DNA from: Symbiodinium microadriaticum
Lineage: Eukaryota > Sar > Dinophyceae > Suessiales > Symbiodiniaceae
NCBI GenBank assembly: GCA_001939145.1
Contig: LSRX01000426.1
Span: 35,229-99,228, forward strand
Direction: 5' to 3'
Length of the DNA stretch: 64,000 nucleotides
Below the pieces are notes generated by a model. That model saw nothing but the letters and a program-made list of their open reading frames with translations, searched no databases and was not told the origin of the DNA. Position numbers and translations under genes: made by a program. Numbering within the stretch: position 1 is the stretch's first letter; each line of letters opens with the position of its first letter. Below, one piece after another: positions 44,586 through 56,137 of this stretch.

Positions 44586-45455
44586 GTGGGATGAAACAGT
44601 CGCGCAGTATCCAGAAACACACGATGGACAAGTCTAGTAGCATGCATACCCATATACATTCTAAAGAACACAAACGACAGCAGCGCAACAATAGCATACA
44701 ATAACCACGACGAGCACAATTGTCGCAAGGCAGCAAGGAAGAAACACATGGACGATAGCAGTACAGTCATATGATATTCTAAACACCCTGCCCTCAACTT
44801 AACCCCAAATCCCTGTATCTTAGAACAACCTGGATAAAATCCACAGGGTCCATATCTACTCTACTTTCATGGAAGTATGGCCCAAAAACCATGATAAGGA
44901 TGGACTTCTGGGACCTGACCCCATACTGGCAGCAAATGCGGACCCATTGAAAAAATAAGCCCTACACTCCAAGCCCTGACACCTGAATCTCCAAAACAAG
45001 GAGTCGCCGTCTTCAGGGGTCCGCGGGCTTCAGGTTCCATAAACCGTGCAGAAAATACTAGTCGGTGCCTAAACCCTACTATTCGGCTACACGGCCCCTC
45101 TCAATCCCCCAAAAACCCCAAACCCCCACTACTACTCACTCAGCAGTAGGACAAACGCCTAACGCCGAAATCACGGAATCTGAATCCTACACGCAGGAAA
45201 AGAGTCCCTAAACTTAGGGTCTCAGTGCTACTGTCTGAGGATTTACGGTTTAGGGCTCCCCGAAAGCCCCCAAAGCCGAATTTCCGGGTCCAGAAGTCAT
45301 AGTCTACCGTGCAAGAAAAGCCCAGTCCACCCAGTTCCGGGCTTCCCTGGTCCCTAGGTCCTGAGGGTAGATATACCCGGGGTGTTAAGACCCTTAGGTT
45401 GGTCTCTAAGTATAGCTATCCTACATGTAGCCCCACTTATGACTACCCATGGAAA
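44586..45455. other. No gene recognised
   Basis: Unique-looking DNA with sparse telomere-like words. Confidence 0.35.
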
Positions 45456-45560
45456 CCCTAAACCCAAAGCCCCTAAACCCCAAAACCCCTAAACCCCTGA
45501 ACCCCCCAAAAGCCCTACAACCCTAAACCCAAAACCCCCAAAAAACCCTAAACCATGAGC
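45456..45560 (-). repeat. Telomere-like tract, C strand, A/C-rich variants
   Basis: CCCTAAACCC, CCCCAAAACCCC and CCCCCAAAAAACCC words. Confidence 0.75.
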
Positions 45561-45654
45561 CTCTAAGTAACCTTTGAAGCCCCGCAGCATCTCGGCACCT
45601 GTCTGCTTGCGAGTTGTGCAAACGCTGCCCGGGCCAATGCCCACCTGAACAGGG

Positions 45655-45870
45655 CTTATGGTTTAGGGTTTAGGGGTTAGGGGTTTAGGGCTTAGAGTTT
45701 GGGGTTTATGGTTTAGGGCTTAGAGTTTAGGCTTTAGGGTTTCGGGTCTAGGGTTGAGGGTCTAGGGTCTAGGTTTGGCATCCGAGGCTTTCAGAGTATC
45801 TTAGGATTTAAGGTTTAGGGCTTAGGGTTTAGGGGAGTATCTTTGGATTTGGGCTGGAGGGCTTTAGGAC
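45655..45870 (+). repeat. Telomere-like block, G strand, degenerate
   Basis: GGTTTAGGGTTTAGGGG, TTTATGG and TCTAGGG variants. Confidence 0.8.
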
Positions 45871-46029
45871 GTTGAGGGTTTTAGGGTTGTTCTTGGCAAG
45901 TTTCTGGGTCTCATCAAATGAAGAACTACAGCAAGCAAGAAGCGACCCCTTTTTGGGTAGTCACCTGCTGGCGCCATCCACAGCGTCCCTGACAAGCGAC
46001 AGAAGTTGTCTGCAAGAGAAAACTACTCC

Positions 46030-46146
46030 TAATGTAGGGGCCGAAAAAATTACCAATATTGCTTTGGTGGTTCCTTTCCTTATTGTGATTATAGTCGAAT
46101 GGGCCCCACAACCCTATTCTAATAGCGTGCTAATCGTTAAGGCCAA
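46030..46146 (-). mobile_element. Hairpin family 3 element, reverse
   Basis: TAATGTAGGGGCCGAAAAAA left end and CTAATCGTTAAGGCC right end. The core GGTTCCTTTCCTTATTGTGA matches the copy at 141. Confidence 0.65.
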
Positions 46147-46239
46147 CCCTGCAAGCTGCAACCCCGAGTACAGTGAGCCCATTATAGCCCCACGACCCGC
46201 TATTACGACCATCTACACCTACTTATGGCTACGTTTACA

Positions 46240-46412
46240 GGGCGTCTAAACCTTAAATCCTCCTGTAGAACCCTTAACCCTTAACCCTAAACCCTCCTGT
46301 AGAACCCTTAACCCTTAACCCTAAACCCTTCTGCAGAACCCTTAACCCTAAACCCCTAAGCCCCAAACCCTCCTGCAGAACCCCTGACCCTAAACCCTTA
46401 ACCCTAAACCCC
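46240..46412 (-). repeat. Minisatellite of telomere-like words with CTCCTGTAGAA spacer
   Basis: TCCTGTAGAACCCTTAACCC recurs at 46261, 46295, 46329 and 46371 (spacings 34, 34 and 42). Confidence 0.85.
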
Positions 46413-46544
46413 TTAGAGTGAAACTCAAAACGGGCTCAGGAACCCTTCAAGGAGCCCGTGAAGAGTTTTCTTCAAGCAGCGCCTTGATCACGTCTGCACC
46501 ACTGAAGATGAGCTCCTCCGTCATCTCCTCTTCAAAAAACAAGC

Positions 46545-46640
46545 TAAACCCTAAAGCCTAAACTCTAAACCCTGAACCCTGAACCCTAAACCCAAACCCT
46601 AAACCCTAAACCCTAAAATTCTAAATCCTAAACCCCAAAA
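46545..46640 (-). repeat. Telomere-like tract, C strand
   Basis: CCCTAAACCCTAAACCC and CCCTGAACCC variants. Confidence 0.85.
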
Positions 46641-46762
46641 ACCAGAGCATTCTGCCTGGAGTTTTAAAGGGTTTCGGGCTCGCGGGGTTCCGGAGTTCGG
46701 ACGGAGAAGGAGAGCACCCGGCCATTAGGCCTTGAAGTTTGAGGGTTTGGGTTTCCAGAGCC

Positions 46763-46925
46763 CGGTTTAGGTGAAGGCTTACCTAAACCCTAAACCCTGA
46801 ACCCCAAAACTTTCCAAAGCGGAGTTTAGGTGAAGGCTTACCTAAACCTTAAACTCTAACCCCAAAAATTTCCAAAGCGAAGGCTTACTTAAACCCTAAA
46901 CACCTAAACCCTAAAATTTCAAAAT
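46763..46925 (-). repeat. Minisatellite with GAAGGCTTACCTAAACC unit
   Basis: Units begin at 46771, 46830 and about 46877, each with CCCTAAA words and CCAAAGCG. Confidence 0.75.
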
Positions 46926-47019
46926 CTGATTTTGGGCTAAGGCCTGTATGAGCCCCAGCTGAGGCCACCGAAGCGGGCCCGAGGCCTCTGACTGCCTCGG
47001 GCGCAAGACTTGAGAAGAC

Positions 47020-47385
47020 TACGGTTTAGGGTTTAGGGTTTTAGGGTTTGGGGGTTTAGGGTTTTAGGGTTTTAGGGTTTAGGAGTTTAGGGTTTAGGGT
47101 TTGGGAGTTTTGGGGTTTAGGAGTTTTGCGGTTTGGGGTTTTGGGGCTTTAGGGTTTAGGAGTTTAGGGTTTGGGGGTTTAATAGGGTTTAGGAGTTTAG
47201 GGTTTTGGGGTTTTGGGGCTTTAGGGTTTTGGGGCTTTAGGGCTTTAGGGTTTTAAGGCTTTAGGGTTTTAGGGGTCCAGGGTTTAGGGTTTATAAGTTT
47301 AGGGTTTAGGGCTTTAGTGTTTTAGGGTTTCGGGTGTAGGCTTTAGGGTTTAGGTTTGGGGTTTAGGCTTTAGGGTTTAGGGCCC
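47020..47385 (+). repeat. Long telomere-like block, G strand
   Basis: About 360 bases of TTTAGGG, TTTTAGGG, TTTGGGG and GCTTTAGGG units. Confidence 0.9.
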
Positions 47386-47602
47386 CGCCGCCCCAAAAGC
47401 CCTGGGCTCTTTCCCCAAGGTTCACGTGCCTTTTTTGTTTATATGCGCCTTGACACTCATGTTCAGGTACCTCTGTAGGACCTCCCTTTTTATACCACAA
47501 AGGTATATCCTATCCTATCCAAGTTCGTGCAGTATGCGGGACTCTCTCCTTGGTGACGACGTTGCCCGCCATGATGGTGACCTGCACCGAAGCAATTGGT
47601 GC

Positions 47603-47718
47603 TTTCCGAGAATAAGGGGTACCTTATTAAATTTTGTGGTCCTTATAATAAGGATCCTACTATTACTATTTAGGGTACTATTTTAGGGTCCCCGGTCCCC
47701 CATTTTCGGAAACCCCCA
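47603..47718 (+). mobile_element. Hairpin family 8 element, uninterrupted
   Basis: GTGCTTTCCGAGAATAAGGG left end, core CTTATAATAAGGATCCTACT, right end CCCCCATTTTCGGAAACCCC. Confidence 0.75.
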
Positions 47719-47847
47719 AATCGTGCGTGGGCTTCGGGGGAGACGGCCTCAGGCTAAATGCTGCGGGGCTCGGGGATAAGGGCCCCAATGTTACGGATTA
47801 ACGGCCCTTAGGCCCAAGACTCCATAATAGGGCGGGGGTTTAGGGTT

Positions 47848-47941
47848 TACCCATAGGCCCCTAAGTAGTTCCTTTTGATGGTTTATATTTAGAATACTAT
47901 AGGGTAATCCCAAAAAGGAACTACTTAGGGGCCTATGGGTA
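47848..47941 (+). mobile_element. Hairpin family 1 element
   Basis: TACCCATAGGCCCCTAAG and CTTAGGGGCCTATGGGTA ends. It begins directly after a GGGTTTAGGGTTTA telomere-like stretch. Confidence 0.9.
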
Positions 47942-48126
47942 TATGGGTAGGGTGTAGCGATTGGGGGTCACAATCCCTAAACCCAATCGGGAAGTTGCAG
48001 GTTAAGAAGTTATGGCGGCTTAAGCCGAAGCCCTGCACGCTCAACTCTTCAACCCCAAACCCCCCAAAAAAAGCCTAAACCCTAAACCCTAAAACCCTAT
48101 TGTAAGCCTTTATGGCTTTACAGTGT

Positions 48127-48148
48127 GTATATATATATATATATATAT

Positions 48149-48179
<31 letters not shown>

Positions 48180-48182
48180 TAC
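48127..48182. repeat. TA then TTTA microsatellite
   Basis: TATATATATATATATATA followed by TTTATTTATTTATTTA. Confidence 0.95.
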
Positions 48183-48343
48183 AACTCTTATGCTAGCTCT
48201 TCTAGTGGGTTTTGGGGGGTCAACCTTGAACCAGCGACCTGAGTACTCATAAATCCTTGAACCCTCAGGCCCTGCAGCCTAGCAGCCCTCAGCCGCCCGA
48301 CCCCCAAACTCCTGAACCCTGAAGCACGAAACCCCATACTCCC

Positions 48344-48438
48344 TACCCCCTAGGCCCCTAAGTAATTCCTTTTTATGGTTTATATTTAGAATCCTATAAG
48401 GTAATCCCAAAAAGGAACTACTTAGGGGCCTATGGGTA
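48344..48438 (+). mobile_element. Hairpin family 1 element
   Basis: TACCCCCTAGGCCCCTAAG left end and CTTAGGGGCCTATGGGTA right end. Confidence 0.9.
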
Positions 48439-48456
48439 ACCCAAGCCCTGAAACCC

Positions 48457-48560
48457 TACCTATAGTCTCCATTGTAGTTCCTTTTTGGGGTTACCGTTTA
48501 GGATCCTTAATTTCGTCTTGGTTAAACCAAAAAAAGGAACTACAATGGAGACTAGAGGTA
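48457..48560 (+). mobile_element. Hairpin family 2 element
   Basis: TACCTATAGTCTCCATTG left end and GGAGACTAGAGGTA right end, only 18 bases from the preceding family 1 copy. Confidence 0.9.
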
Positions 48561-48639
48561 AGCCACAAAAACTCGTAAGCCTGCAGGGACAAAGAATCCA
48601 GAGAACCCCAGGCTTGAAGGCTTCAAAGTATTGAAAGTA

Positions 48640-48760
48640 GCAGGGTTTAAGGGTTTAGGGTTCAGGGTGTTGGAGTTTAGGGTTTAGGGTTTTGGAGTTT
48701 AGGGTTTAGGAGTTTAGGGTTTAGGGTTTAGGAGTTTAGGGTTTAGGGTTTCGGGCTGAT
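48640..48760 (+). repeat. Telomere-like tract, G strand, with GGAG interruptions
   Basis: GGAGTTTAGGGTTTAGGG repeated several times with a loose period of about 25. Confidence 0.85.
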
Positions 48761-49495
48761 TTTTTCTTGCACCGTCTAGGGTTCAAGGCCCACCGTCCTC
48801 AACAGAGAGCCGTCCAACAGCCAGGGTTCTCCAAAACATCATCCCAAATCTGAAATCTCCGTACCAAGGAATGCTCTAGCAATTCTAAAGGGCGTTTTCT
48901 AAGCGGCAGCCGGCAGTCTATTGATAAGGGGGACCCTGAACCACGACACAAGTTTCACAGACTCCAGCGCATCAGGTGCGCCTGAGGGTAGGTCTTTCGC
49001 ACATCCCGGATGCACTGCACGAAAGCCTGACGTGGTCCGGATCTACGTCTCAGGGTGCCCATATTTCCTAGCATGGATCTACACCGATTCTATAATGAGG
49101 GCCTAATCAGGGGATTCAATATCGGGGCCTTGATCATGAGAATAGGGCTTATGGGGGGCCGGGTAAGAAATGCCAACATGTGTTCAGGAACCCAAGGGAA
49201 TACCACACAATGCATTTCTTCTGAACGCCTTCGAGGGAACCTCACGTGCTAGCCTTCTCCACTTCTTGCGCCTTGTGGGACAAGGTTGATGGTTAACCCG
49301 ACGGCCGACTACCCAATTCTGAGGCCTCCAAACCCTACAGCCTGAACGCTGACCAACCCCAAACCCTAAAACCCTAACACTACTCACCAATCTTAAAGGC
49401 AAACCATTGTACTTCAGTATCCCAAACCCCTAACCTTAAGACTCTGAAATCCCTAAGCCGTCCTATCAGTACTACCAGTCACTGGTCGAATAAGA
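48761..49495. other. No gene recognised
   Basis: A degenerate family-3-like patch (GGGGCCTTGATCATGAGAAT) lies at about 49120-49160; otherwise unique-looking. Confidence 0.4.
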
Positions 49496-49519
49496 AGAGT
49501 ACGAGTAGTAGTAGTAGTA

Positions 49520-49584
<65 letters not shown>

Positions 49585-50151
49585 CACCCCCCCCCCCCTG
49601 CCAACTACACTTGCTCTTAGCAATGTTAAGACAACCTCCATTTTACTCGGTATTTACAGCACTTTCGTCATGTCCGATCATCATAAGAGGCCTCAAAATC
49701 CACTTGTCGAGTTGGTAAACTCGGGCTCTTGATTTTGGACTTGATTCTGGGGGGGAAACNNNNNNNNNNNNNNNNNNNNNNNNNNNNNNNNNNNNNNNNN
49801 NNNNNNNNNNNNNNNNNNNNNNNNNNNNNNNNNNNNNNNNNNNNNNNNNNNNNNNNNNNNNNNNNNNNNNNNNNNNNNNNNNNNNNNNNNNNNNNNNNNN
49901 NNNNNNNNNNNNNNNNNNNNNNNNNNNNNNNNNNNNNNNNNNNNNNNNNNNNNNNNNNNNNNNNNNNNNNNNNNNNNNNNNNNNNNNNNNNNNNNNNNNN
50001 NNNNNNNNNNNNNNNNNNNNNNNNNNNNNNNNNNNNNNNNNNNNNNNNNNNNNNNNNNNNNNNNNNNNNNNNNNNNNNNNNNNNNNNNNNNNNNNNNNNN
50101 NNNNNNNNNNNNNNNNNNNNNNNNNNNNNNNNNNNNNNNNNNNNNNNNNNN

Positions 50152-50186
<35 letters not shown>

Positions 50187-50310
50187 CAGAAGTAGTAGTA
50201 GTCACCGTGGCCGTCGTCGTCGTCGCGTCGTCGTCGCAGCAGCAGCGGTGGTGGTGGCAGCAGAAGCACCGGCAGTAGTAGCAAGAGGAGCAGTAATAGT
50301 AGTCGTCGTC
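49496..50310. repeat. GTA/GTC trinucleotide repeat containing an assembly gap
   Basis: GTAGTAGTAG and TCGTCGTCG runs at 49500-49582. Ns fill 49760-50151, and TAGTAGTAG, GTCGTCG and GCAGCAGC runs resume to about 50312. Confidence 0.95.
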
Positions 50311-51511
50311 GTCCTCTAGGTGTCATCACAATTAGCACAACTCATGTAGATTGGAGTCGTCATGATTATCATAGTTCCTGTAGATTAGGAACAACAATCA
50401 TCTGATGAGGCTTGGGTCGATCCTCCGGCAACTCGCCTTTCGGGTTTGGGAATGAATCAGGCCCTCTAGGGCTTAATGGCTTAGGGTTGCCTGTATTGGC
50501 CTGTGTAGATGAATGCCAAGCATGCGACTCATCGATGTCTTCGACTTGAAGACATCTCCCATACTGAACTTGGGACCCTAGCAAAAAATGAAAATGTTAG
50601 CCATTTCTCAGGGATTATGAATCAAAACAGCCAAAGTTTAAGTCTTCTTAAGGTGCCCCTCAGTCCTTATCGAATACTGTTGCGTGGGACGCCTGATTGG
50701 GCTTGGGGGTTGTTGCGGCAGATGGGGAGCCCCTGAGGTTCAAGGAGCAAGCTTGCCCTTGGGACCCTGCGGGTCTGCTCACTACTTTGGGTTTAGGGTT
50801 AGGGTTTAGGGTTTAGGGCTTAGGGTTTAGGTGATTCGGGCTTTTTGAGATTACTTGCCTGGAGCACCACATCCATCAGTAATGTTTAGGGTTTAGGGTT
50901 TACTGGCCTTGAGTAGCACAGTAATCAGGACCTTAGCACGTCTCCAGAAACACTCCGCCCGCCACCCGTGGCCTCAGAGTAGCCGTTCGCGACGTCGATG
51001 CAGATCATTCTCACTGTTGGCACCTTGTCAGCATCAAGGAGACACATAAGTTGCAGCCCAACGTCCCACAGCACATAATGTGTGCCTTCCTAGAGCACCC
51101 ACTACCCGCAAGGCTTCCTAATACTTAGAATAAGGTTCTGGCGTCGATTGTGGTAGAACCAGGTTTAAGGAACCTTGATGCATGTTGTGGGCAGTTGTTC
51201 CAACCCCATAATATACATGAGCTGACGGCTCGTACCTACAATTATTCCGACGATATACTATCCATAAACGGCGGAAAAGGAGATGTCGCACTTTTGGGGA
51301 AAGCCCCTCACTGCAAGCACCGGAACACGACAGCCAGGAGCTGCAAAAGCCTGTAAAAAAGGGACATGATAGTCTACTTGAAGTATCAGAAGGAAAGCTC
51401 AGGAATAGTAGTAGTACCTACTCCGGCTTCCGTCTTACATTAGCTGGTGGCGTTGGACTTCGATATTCCCTTCCAAATCAGGGGTATGCCTGAAGGCCTT
51501 GGAAGCTGACA
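50311..51511. other. No gene recognised
   Basis: Unique-looking DNA with telomere-like clusters at 50788-50832 and 50884-50902. Confidence 0.35.
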
Positions 51512-51653
51512 ATTAAGGGACAATAGGAGGGTCCCCTAGAAGGGACCCCCTAATCCTACTACCCCATATAACCCTTATATACCCCTTATAGTCTCATAAA
51601 GCCCTATATAACCCCAAGGGTCCCTTTAAGGGTCTCTCCTTTAGTCCCTTGAG
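51512..51653 (-). mobile_element. Hairpin family 9 element, reverse
   Basis: TTAAGGGACAATAGGAGGGT left end and GGGTCTCTCCTTTAGTCCC right end. Reverse relative of 11763-11907. Confidence 0.7.
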
Positions 51654-51894
51654 ACAAGGATCAAACTGGGCAGGGACGTCTGGTGGATATTTAGAATCCT
51701 ACAGGGTAATCCCAAGAAAGGAACTACTTAGGGGCCTATGAGTACACCCTCAACCACTCATCCTCCCATCGTGCGAGCCTGCTNTATATACCCCTTATAG
51801 TCTCATAAAGCCCTATATAACCCCAAGGGTCCCTTTAAGGGTCTCTCCTTTAGTCCCTTGAGACAAGGATCAAACTGGGTAGGGACTTCTGGTG
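51576..51894 (+). repeat. Direct duplication across a single N
   Basis: 51576-51685 recurs as 51785-51894 with about two mismatches, the second copy starting right after the N at 51784. Confidence 0.8.
51684..51744 (+). mobile_element. Hairpin family 1 element, 5' half missing
   Basis: GGATATTTAGAATCCTACAG to CTTAGGGGCCTATGAGTA. The left arm is absent and replaced by the duplicated segment. Confidence 0.75.
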
Positions 51895-52586
51895 GCTTTC
51901 AGTTCGCATCCCGATGAGGTCAAAGGCCCTGGCAGCTTTGATGATTTCAGCGAGCTTGTCCATGTCCTGGAACATGGAAGGCTGGTTTTGACTGCACAGG
52001 CCGAGCCCTCAGCCGTTTCAAGGCCTGATGAGGACTCTATAGGGCATGCATTAAGAGTACATCTTTGAACAGACTGGGCGGTAAACCGCATTGATGGGGT
52101 TTGCAGGCTCCACCAGGGAGCGCTGAACATCAGTGGTAGGGTCCTGTTAATTAGGATCATACTACTCGGGGTTGATATGAGGGCAACCCCCCCATTTTCG
52201 AGCTTTCCATCTTTTCAGATGACATACGTGATGCCGCAATACCATAAGTCGGAACACCGAAGACTGAGGATGAAATTATTGGCTTCTAAATTCATGTATC
52301 TGATAACCATTCAGGGTGTAGCAAGTGGGGATCTCAAATCCGCCGAAGATCTGCAACTCACGATTCAAGAAACCTTCACCACAAGCACTTGACAACATGA
52401 GGCCCGAAAAAAACCCGATTCCTTATACTGAGGCTCGACTCCAGCTCTTCACACCACGGGCTTATGGCTTCCGTCTTTAGTTACGAGAATCCTAAATCCC
52501 AAGCCGGAATCTTCAAGGCGACATGGAAGTTTCCAAAATTTCAACCCGAATGAAACATGTAGCCGAGGTGGCAGGATCCTTCAATT
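51895..52586. other. No gene recognised
   Basis: Frames at 51870-52160 (minus) and 52177-52392 (plus) have no recognisable features. Confidence 0.3.
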
Positions 52587-52690
52587 TACCTATAGTCCCC
52601 ATTGTAGTTCCTTTTTGGGGTTACCTCTTCGGATCCTTAATATAGAATTGGTTAAACCAAAAAAAGGAACTACAATGGAGACTATAGGTA
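52587..52690 (+). mobile_element. Hairpin family 2 element
   Basis: TACCTATAGTCCCCATTG left end and TGGAGACTATAGGTA right end, near identical to 8498-8603. Confidence 0.9.
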
Positions 52691-52824
52691 GGACACCCTC
52701 CCGGAACAAAAGGAAGCAAACTCCAGAATCGCAGAAGATGAATCCGTGTATCCCCAGCAACTCCCAGCAGATGAGACTGGCTGAGGGCTTAGCGGTTAGA
52801 GGCTAGGATTTGAGCTGTTGGGTT

Positions 52825-52985
52825 CCCTAAACCCTATAAACCCTACGTCCTAAACCCTACACCCTAAATCCTAAACCCTAAAGCCTAAACCCTAAACCCT
52901 AAAGCCTAAATCCTAAACCCTAAAGCCTAAATCCTAAACCCTAAACCCTAAATCCTGAACCCCAAACCCTAAATCCTGAACCGTC
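52825..52985 (-). repeat. Telomere-like tract, C strand, with AAAGCC/AAATCC variants
   Basis: CCCTAAAGCCTAAATCC and related words in tandem. Confidence 0.85.
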
Positions 52986-53570
52986 AACCTCGGTCCTTCT
53001 GGAGGATCCCGGTACTCACTGCCACGTAGTCCATGACATCCTTGCCGGGACCTCCGCGGTAGTTCATAGGGTTTACCTGAAAAGCCAAGTAGCCCAAAAT
53101 AGCAGACTACCATACCCTAAAGTAGCCCATTATTGGTTCAAAGTACCCCCTAAATACAGACTACTGGCTTTCCAGGTAGGGGTTAGGGTTATTCGTTTCT
53201 TGTCAGGATGTTAAGGCAGAAAGGGTCTTTGAGAATTCTTTTAGAAGGGTCTTTATGAGAGGGGTTCCAGAGCGCTTGACAAAGGCTGCATAGTTCGTAG
53301 TGGCTGACAAGGTTTCTACGTAAGATGGTTGATCAAAAGAAATGTCACCGAAACCCCCAGAAGATAGGTTCCAACTTCCGGTGAGTATCTCCGTGAAAGT
53401 AACTGCACTTCCAATCGTCCCTCTTTTGAAAGAAGATGCTATGAACAACACTGGAGTGGTGACCGAAAAAAGGGCCTCCTAGTGGTGCTCATGAGGCCTT
53501 GGTAAGTACGCGCCTATGTAAAGCAACAACACCTAGCGGAGAAACTCTCTCAGTTAGGGTCCCATTTAAG
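52986..53570. other. No gene recognised
   Basis: Duplicated AGTAGCCCA words at 53090-53130. A minus frame at 53203-53451 has plausible composition but no motif. Confidence 0.3.
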
Positions 53571-53683
53571 TTCCCAAAGGGTCCTAAGTACCTATATAGT
53601 AGAATGTAGGGTTTCCATATTAGGATACTAATATGATTTAGGGAAGTATCCCCCATAACAGTACATAGGACCCTTAGGGGTTC
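53571..53683 (-). mobile_element. Hairpin family 10 element, reverse
   Basis: TTCCCAAAGGGTCCTAAGTA left end and ATAGGACCCTTAGGGG right end, with the core in reverse orientation relative to 13771-13880. Confidence 0.6.
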
Positions 53684-55497
53684 CTTTTTATAAGGGTGCC
53701 GTACTATTTTGGGGACCTAAACTTCGGAGAACTACCTACGCACAGTATCGAAGATGCTTGTAGCCATTTCACCCACCCATGAGCCTGCGTGTAGGTCTTC
53801 GAGCATTACACTAAAAATGTGTCTGTGCAACAGGCCTAGTTATGCATCACCAAGCGCATCCACATGCTTGCGATAGCTTCGGGTTTAGGGTCTAACCAAC
53901 TTTCATCAAGCCTAGAACCTTAAGCCCTGCAGCGCCAAATACCCTGAAGCCTTAAGCCCTCAACCCGATAAAGCACCCCCCCACCCCCCCAAACCCCGGA
54001 ATCTAACACACGTAAGTCTTGCTGATTTTGTAGACGTTGGGCGCTTCCCGCGTCCCAGAACTAGGGGTCAGCAAGAGCGCTTCAACCGAAACTTAAGTGT
54101 TTCGGGTTTAGGGGATTAGGGTTTTAGGGTTTAGGGTTTAGGGTTTAGCGGATTAGGGTTCTTTGGTTTAGGGTTTAGCAGGGTTCATGGTTTATGTTGT
54201 ATAAATCTTCTGCAATTGACAACCGAAACACACTTAAGCCACCATCCGTGGCTAAGGACAAGGCGTAGTCTGCTGGCGAGCAGATTTGGCCTTAACACTG
54301 ACTAGGTGTCGATTTTGACAGACCCCCACATGATTTCTGGTTAAGCGCTTGTTGTTAACAAGGGCAAGCAGAACTTATCCAAAATCGGCACCTAGATGAA
54401 CTCTCCTCTCCCGAAATGCCTCGCAGCCTTGCAGAAGTGTCATGTCCAAAAGCAAGATCAGAAGAGTAGTGATGTTGATCTACAGAAGGAATGTTGATAC
54501 CAGTTTTCGGAGTTTCCTTGTTGTGGGTCTACTGGCAACCTCACTATGGCTGTCACACAAGGCGGCCTTCTGCCCACTTCTTCCACTCTTCCACGGTGTA
54601 GTGCTTGTGAATGGCTGTCACGCCTTCGTCACAGAGTCTGTTAGGTAGGGTATGGCTGGCGGGACAGAGTTTCCCGGAACACCCTCGTACCCTAAGCATT
54701 ATCATTAAGCCCTCAACCGTATTTCCCCAAAGGGTCAACCGGGCTGATGAGATCACGATATCCAAATTGACTGCCCCTTTCCATCCTCTGCCTACCTGTT
54801 CGTCATCAAAGCCACCTGCTTGCGCTAAGCGGCTGGGATGTCAGGAGCCATGCAGCAAATGACAGGCTGCCCATGAGCAGAGCAGGTAAGACTAACGCAC
54901 CTGAAATTGCAACCCTAAACACTAAACCCAACTCACCCCAACTGTGCCAAGACCTACTGAATGATCAGGTACGGCCCTGACCGGTTGATGAGCAACGCCC
55001 TGTACCGTTTCGATGGTTCAACCGGAGTGCATCTTGCCAGGAGCTGGGATCAAGGACTTGCAAGTATCGGTCCATGACATCAGGAGCCCAGGCCTGAATC
55101 CTTGATTCCAATGCAGGGGCCTTAATAGATTTTCGGGACGACGATACCGGGGATAGCATTAGTAGTTATTCCGATCCTCATGTTGAACCTGCTTCGGAAC
55201 TTGTTCCATATTGAGTTCCATTTAACTTAATTACTTCAAACAAACGCTGGAGTCGTGGTTTTAGCACATGCACACCTCTCAGAACGACATGAACATAGGC
55301 TCCCTCCGATGTAAAATCCCCACTGAGGCACGGACATTTTCTTTGCGCAAGCACCCGCGCGACCTGCTTGAAGCATGGAGTCTGTACGTCTATCCGACTC
55401 ACTGCTTTCCCAGAGGCTCCGTGTTTACTATGGAATGAGGCCCCCCAAGAAACCTTCTTAATCATGGCTTTGGGGACCTAGTTCCATGAGCAGTATA
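53684..55497. other. Mostly unique DNA, no gene recognised
   Basis: Telomere-like cluster at 54110-54185. Opposed overlapping frames at 54442-54862, and minus frames at 54965-55159 and 55178-55465, have no recognisable domains. Confidence 0.3.
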
Positions 55498-55606
55498 TGG
55501 GTAGTGATCTAAATTAGGGTCCCCTTTAGGTCCCACAATAGTACTGCACCCGTAGAGAAAGGACCAAAAAGGGACCCTAATTTAGAGGACTACTCATAAT
55601 TTTGTG
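55498..55606 (+). mobile_element. Hairpin family 11 element
   Basis: GGGTAGTGATCTAAATTAGG left end and CCTAATTTAGAGGACTACTC right end, inverted. Relative of 62708-62819. Confidence 0.65.
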
Positions 55607-55769
55607 GATCCTCTTTGTTCTAGGGTCTTGGGAAAACAGGGAGCTTGGGTCTAGGCATTGTAAATTCCCACTCCCCCGATGCAGCAAGCCGTGACAAACT
55701 CAAGATTCCGAGAATCTGCCTCAGGAAGCCTGGTCTGGGGTGTAGGACTGGACGTTCGGATTCAGCAAT

Positions 55770-55840
55770 CAGGGGTTTAGGGTTTAGGGATTTAGGGTTT
55801 AGGGATGTTTAGGGTGTAGGGATGTTTACGGTTTAGGCCT
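55770..55840 (+). repeat. Telomere-like tract, G strand
   Basis: GGGTTTAGGGATTTAGGG and GGGATGTTTAGGG variants. Confidence 0.8.
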
Positions 55841-55982
55841 TAGAGTTGCAAATCTCACGGCTAAGCCGTGAATCCAACGGCTCAGGCTTCAAGGTTCAAC
55901 TCCTAAACCCTACTAGAAAGAAATTGAAGCCTATGCCCCCCCGAAATCTGCGGGCAAATGGGGTCCAACGAACCCTAACCTC

Positions 55983-56041
55983 CCAGGTACCTACCATATA
56001 GGGCCCTAGAACTCTCTAGCACCCTGTATAGTAGGTACCTG
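55983..56041. repeat. Short near-perfect hairpin
   Basis: AGGTACCTACCATATAGGG is mirrored by CCCTGTATAGTAGGTACCT about 20 bases on. Confidence 0.75.
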
Positions 56042-56137
56042 CGGGGTTAGGGGAAGACATCTGCGAGTCTCCAGCACAGCAGATAAAAGGATCCTGGGAA
56101 GCTTCCACGCAGCGCTCCATTGTTCTAAAGCCGCCTT

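Noticed and set aside
44071-44736. 221-codon Ser/Leu-rich minus-strand frame
   Set aside because: Mostly the GA tract and TATG microsatellite.
49643-50338. Long frames across 49760-50151
   Set aside because: They cross an assembly gap in a GTA/GTC repeat.
53203-53451. 82-codon minus-strand frame of ordinary composition
   Set aside because: No motif, no splice context judged convincing, too short to call.
54442-54862. Possible genes on both strands (frames at 54442-54648, 54553-54765 and 54611-54862)
   Set aside because: The frames overlap on opposite strands, are short, and show no family motif.
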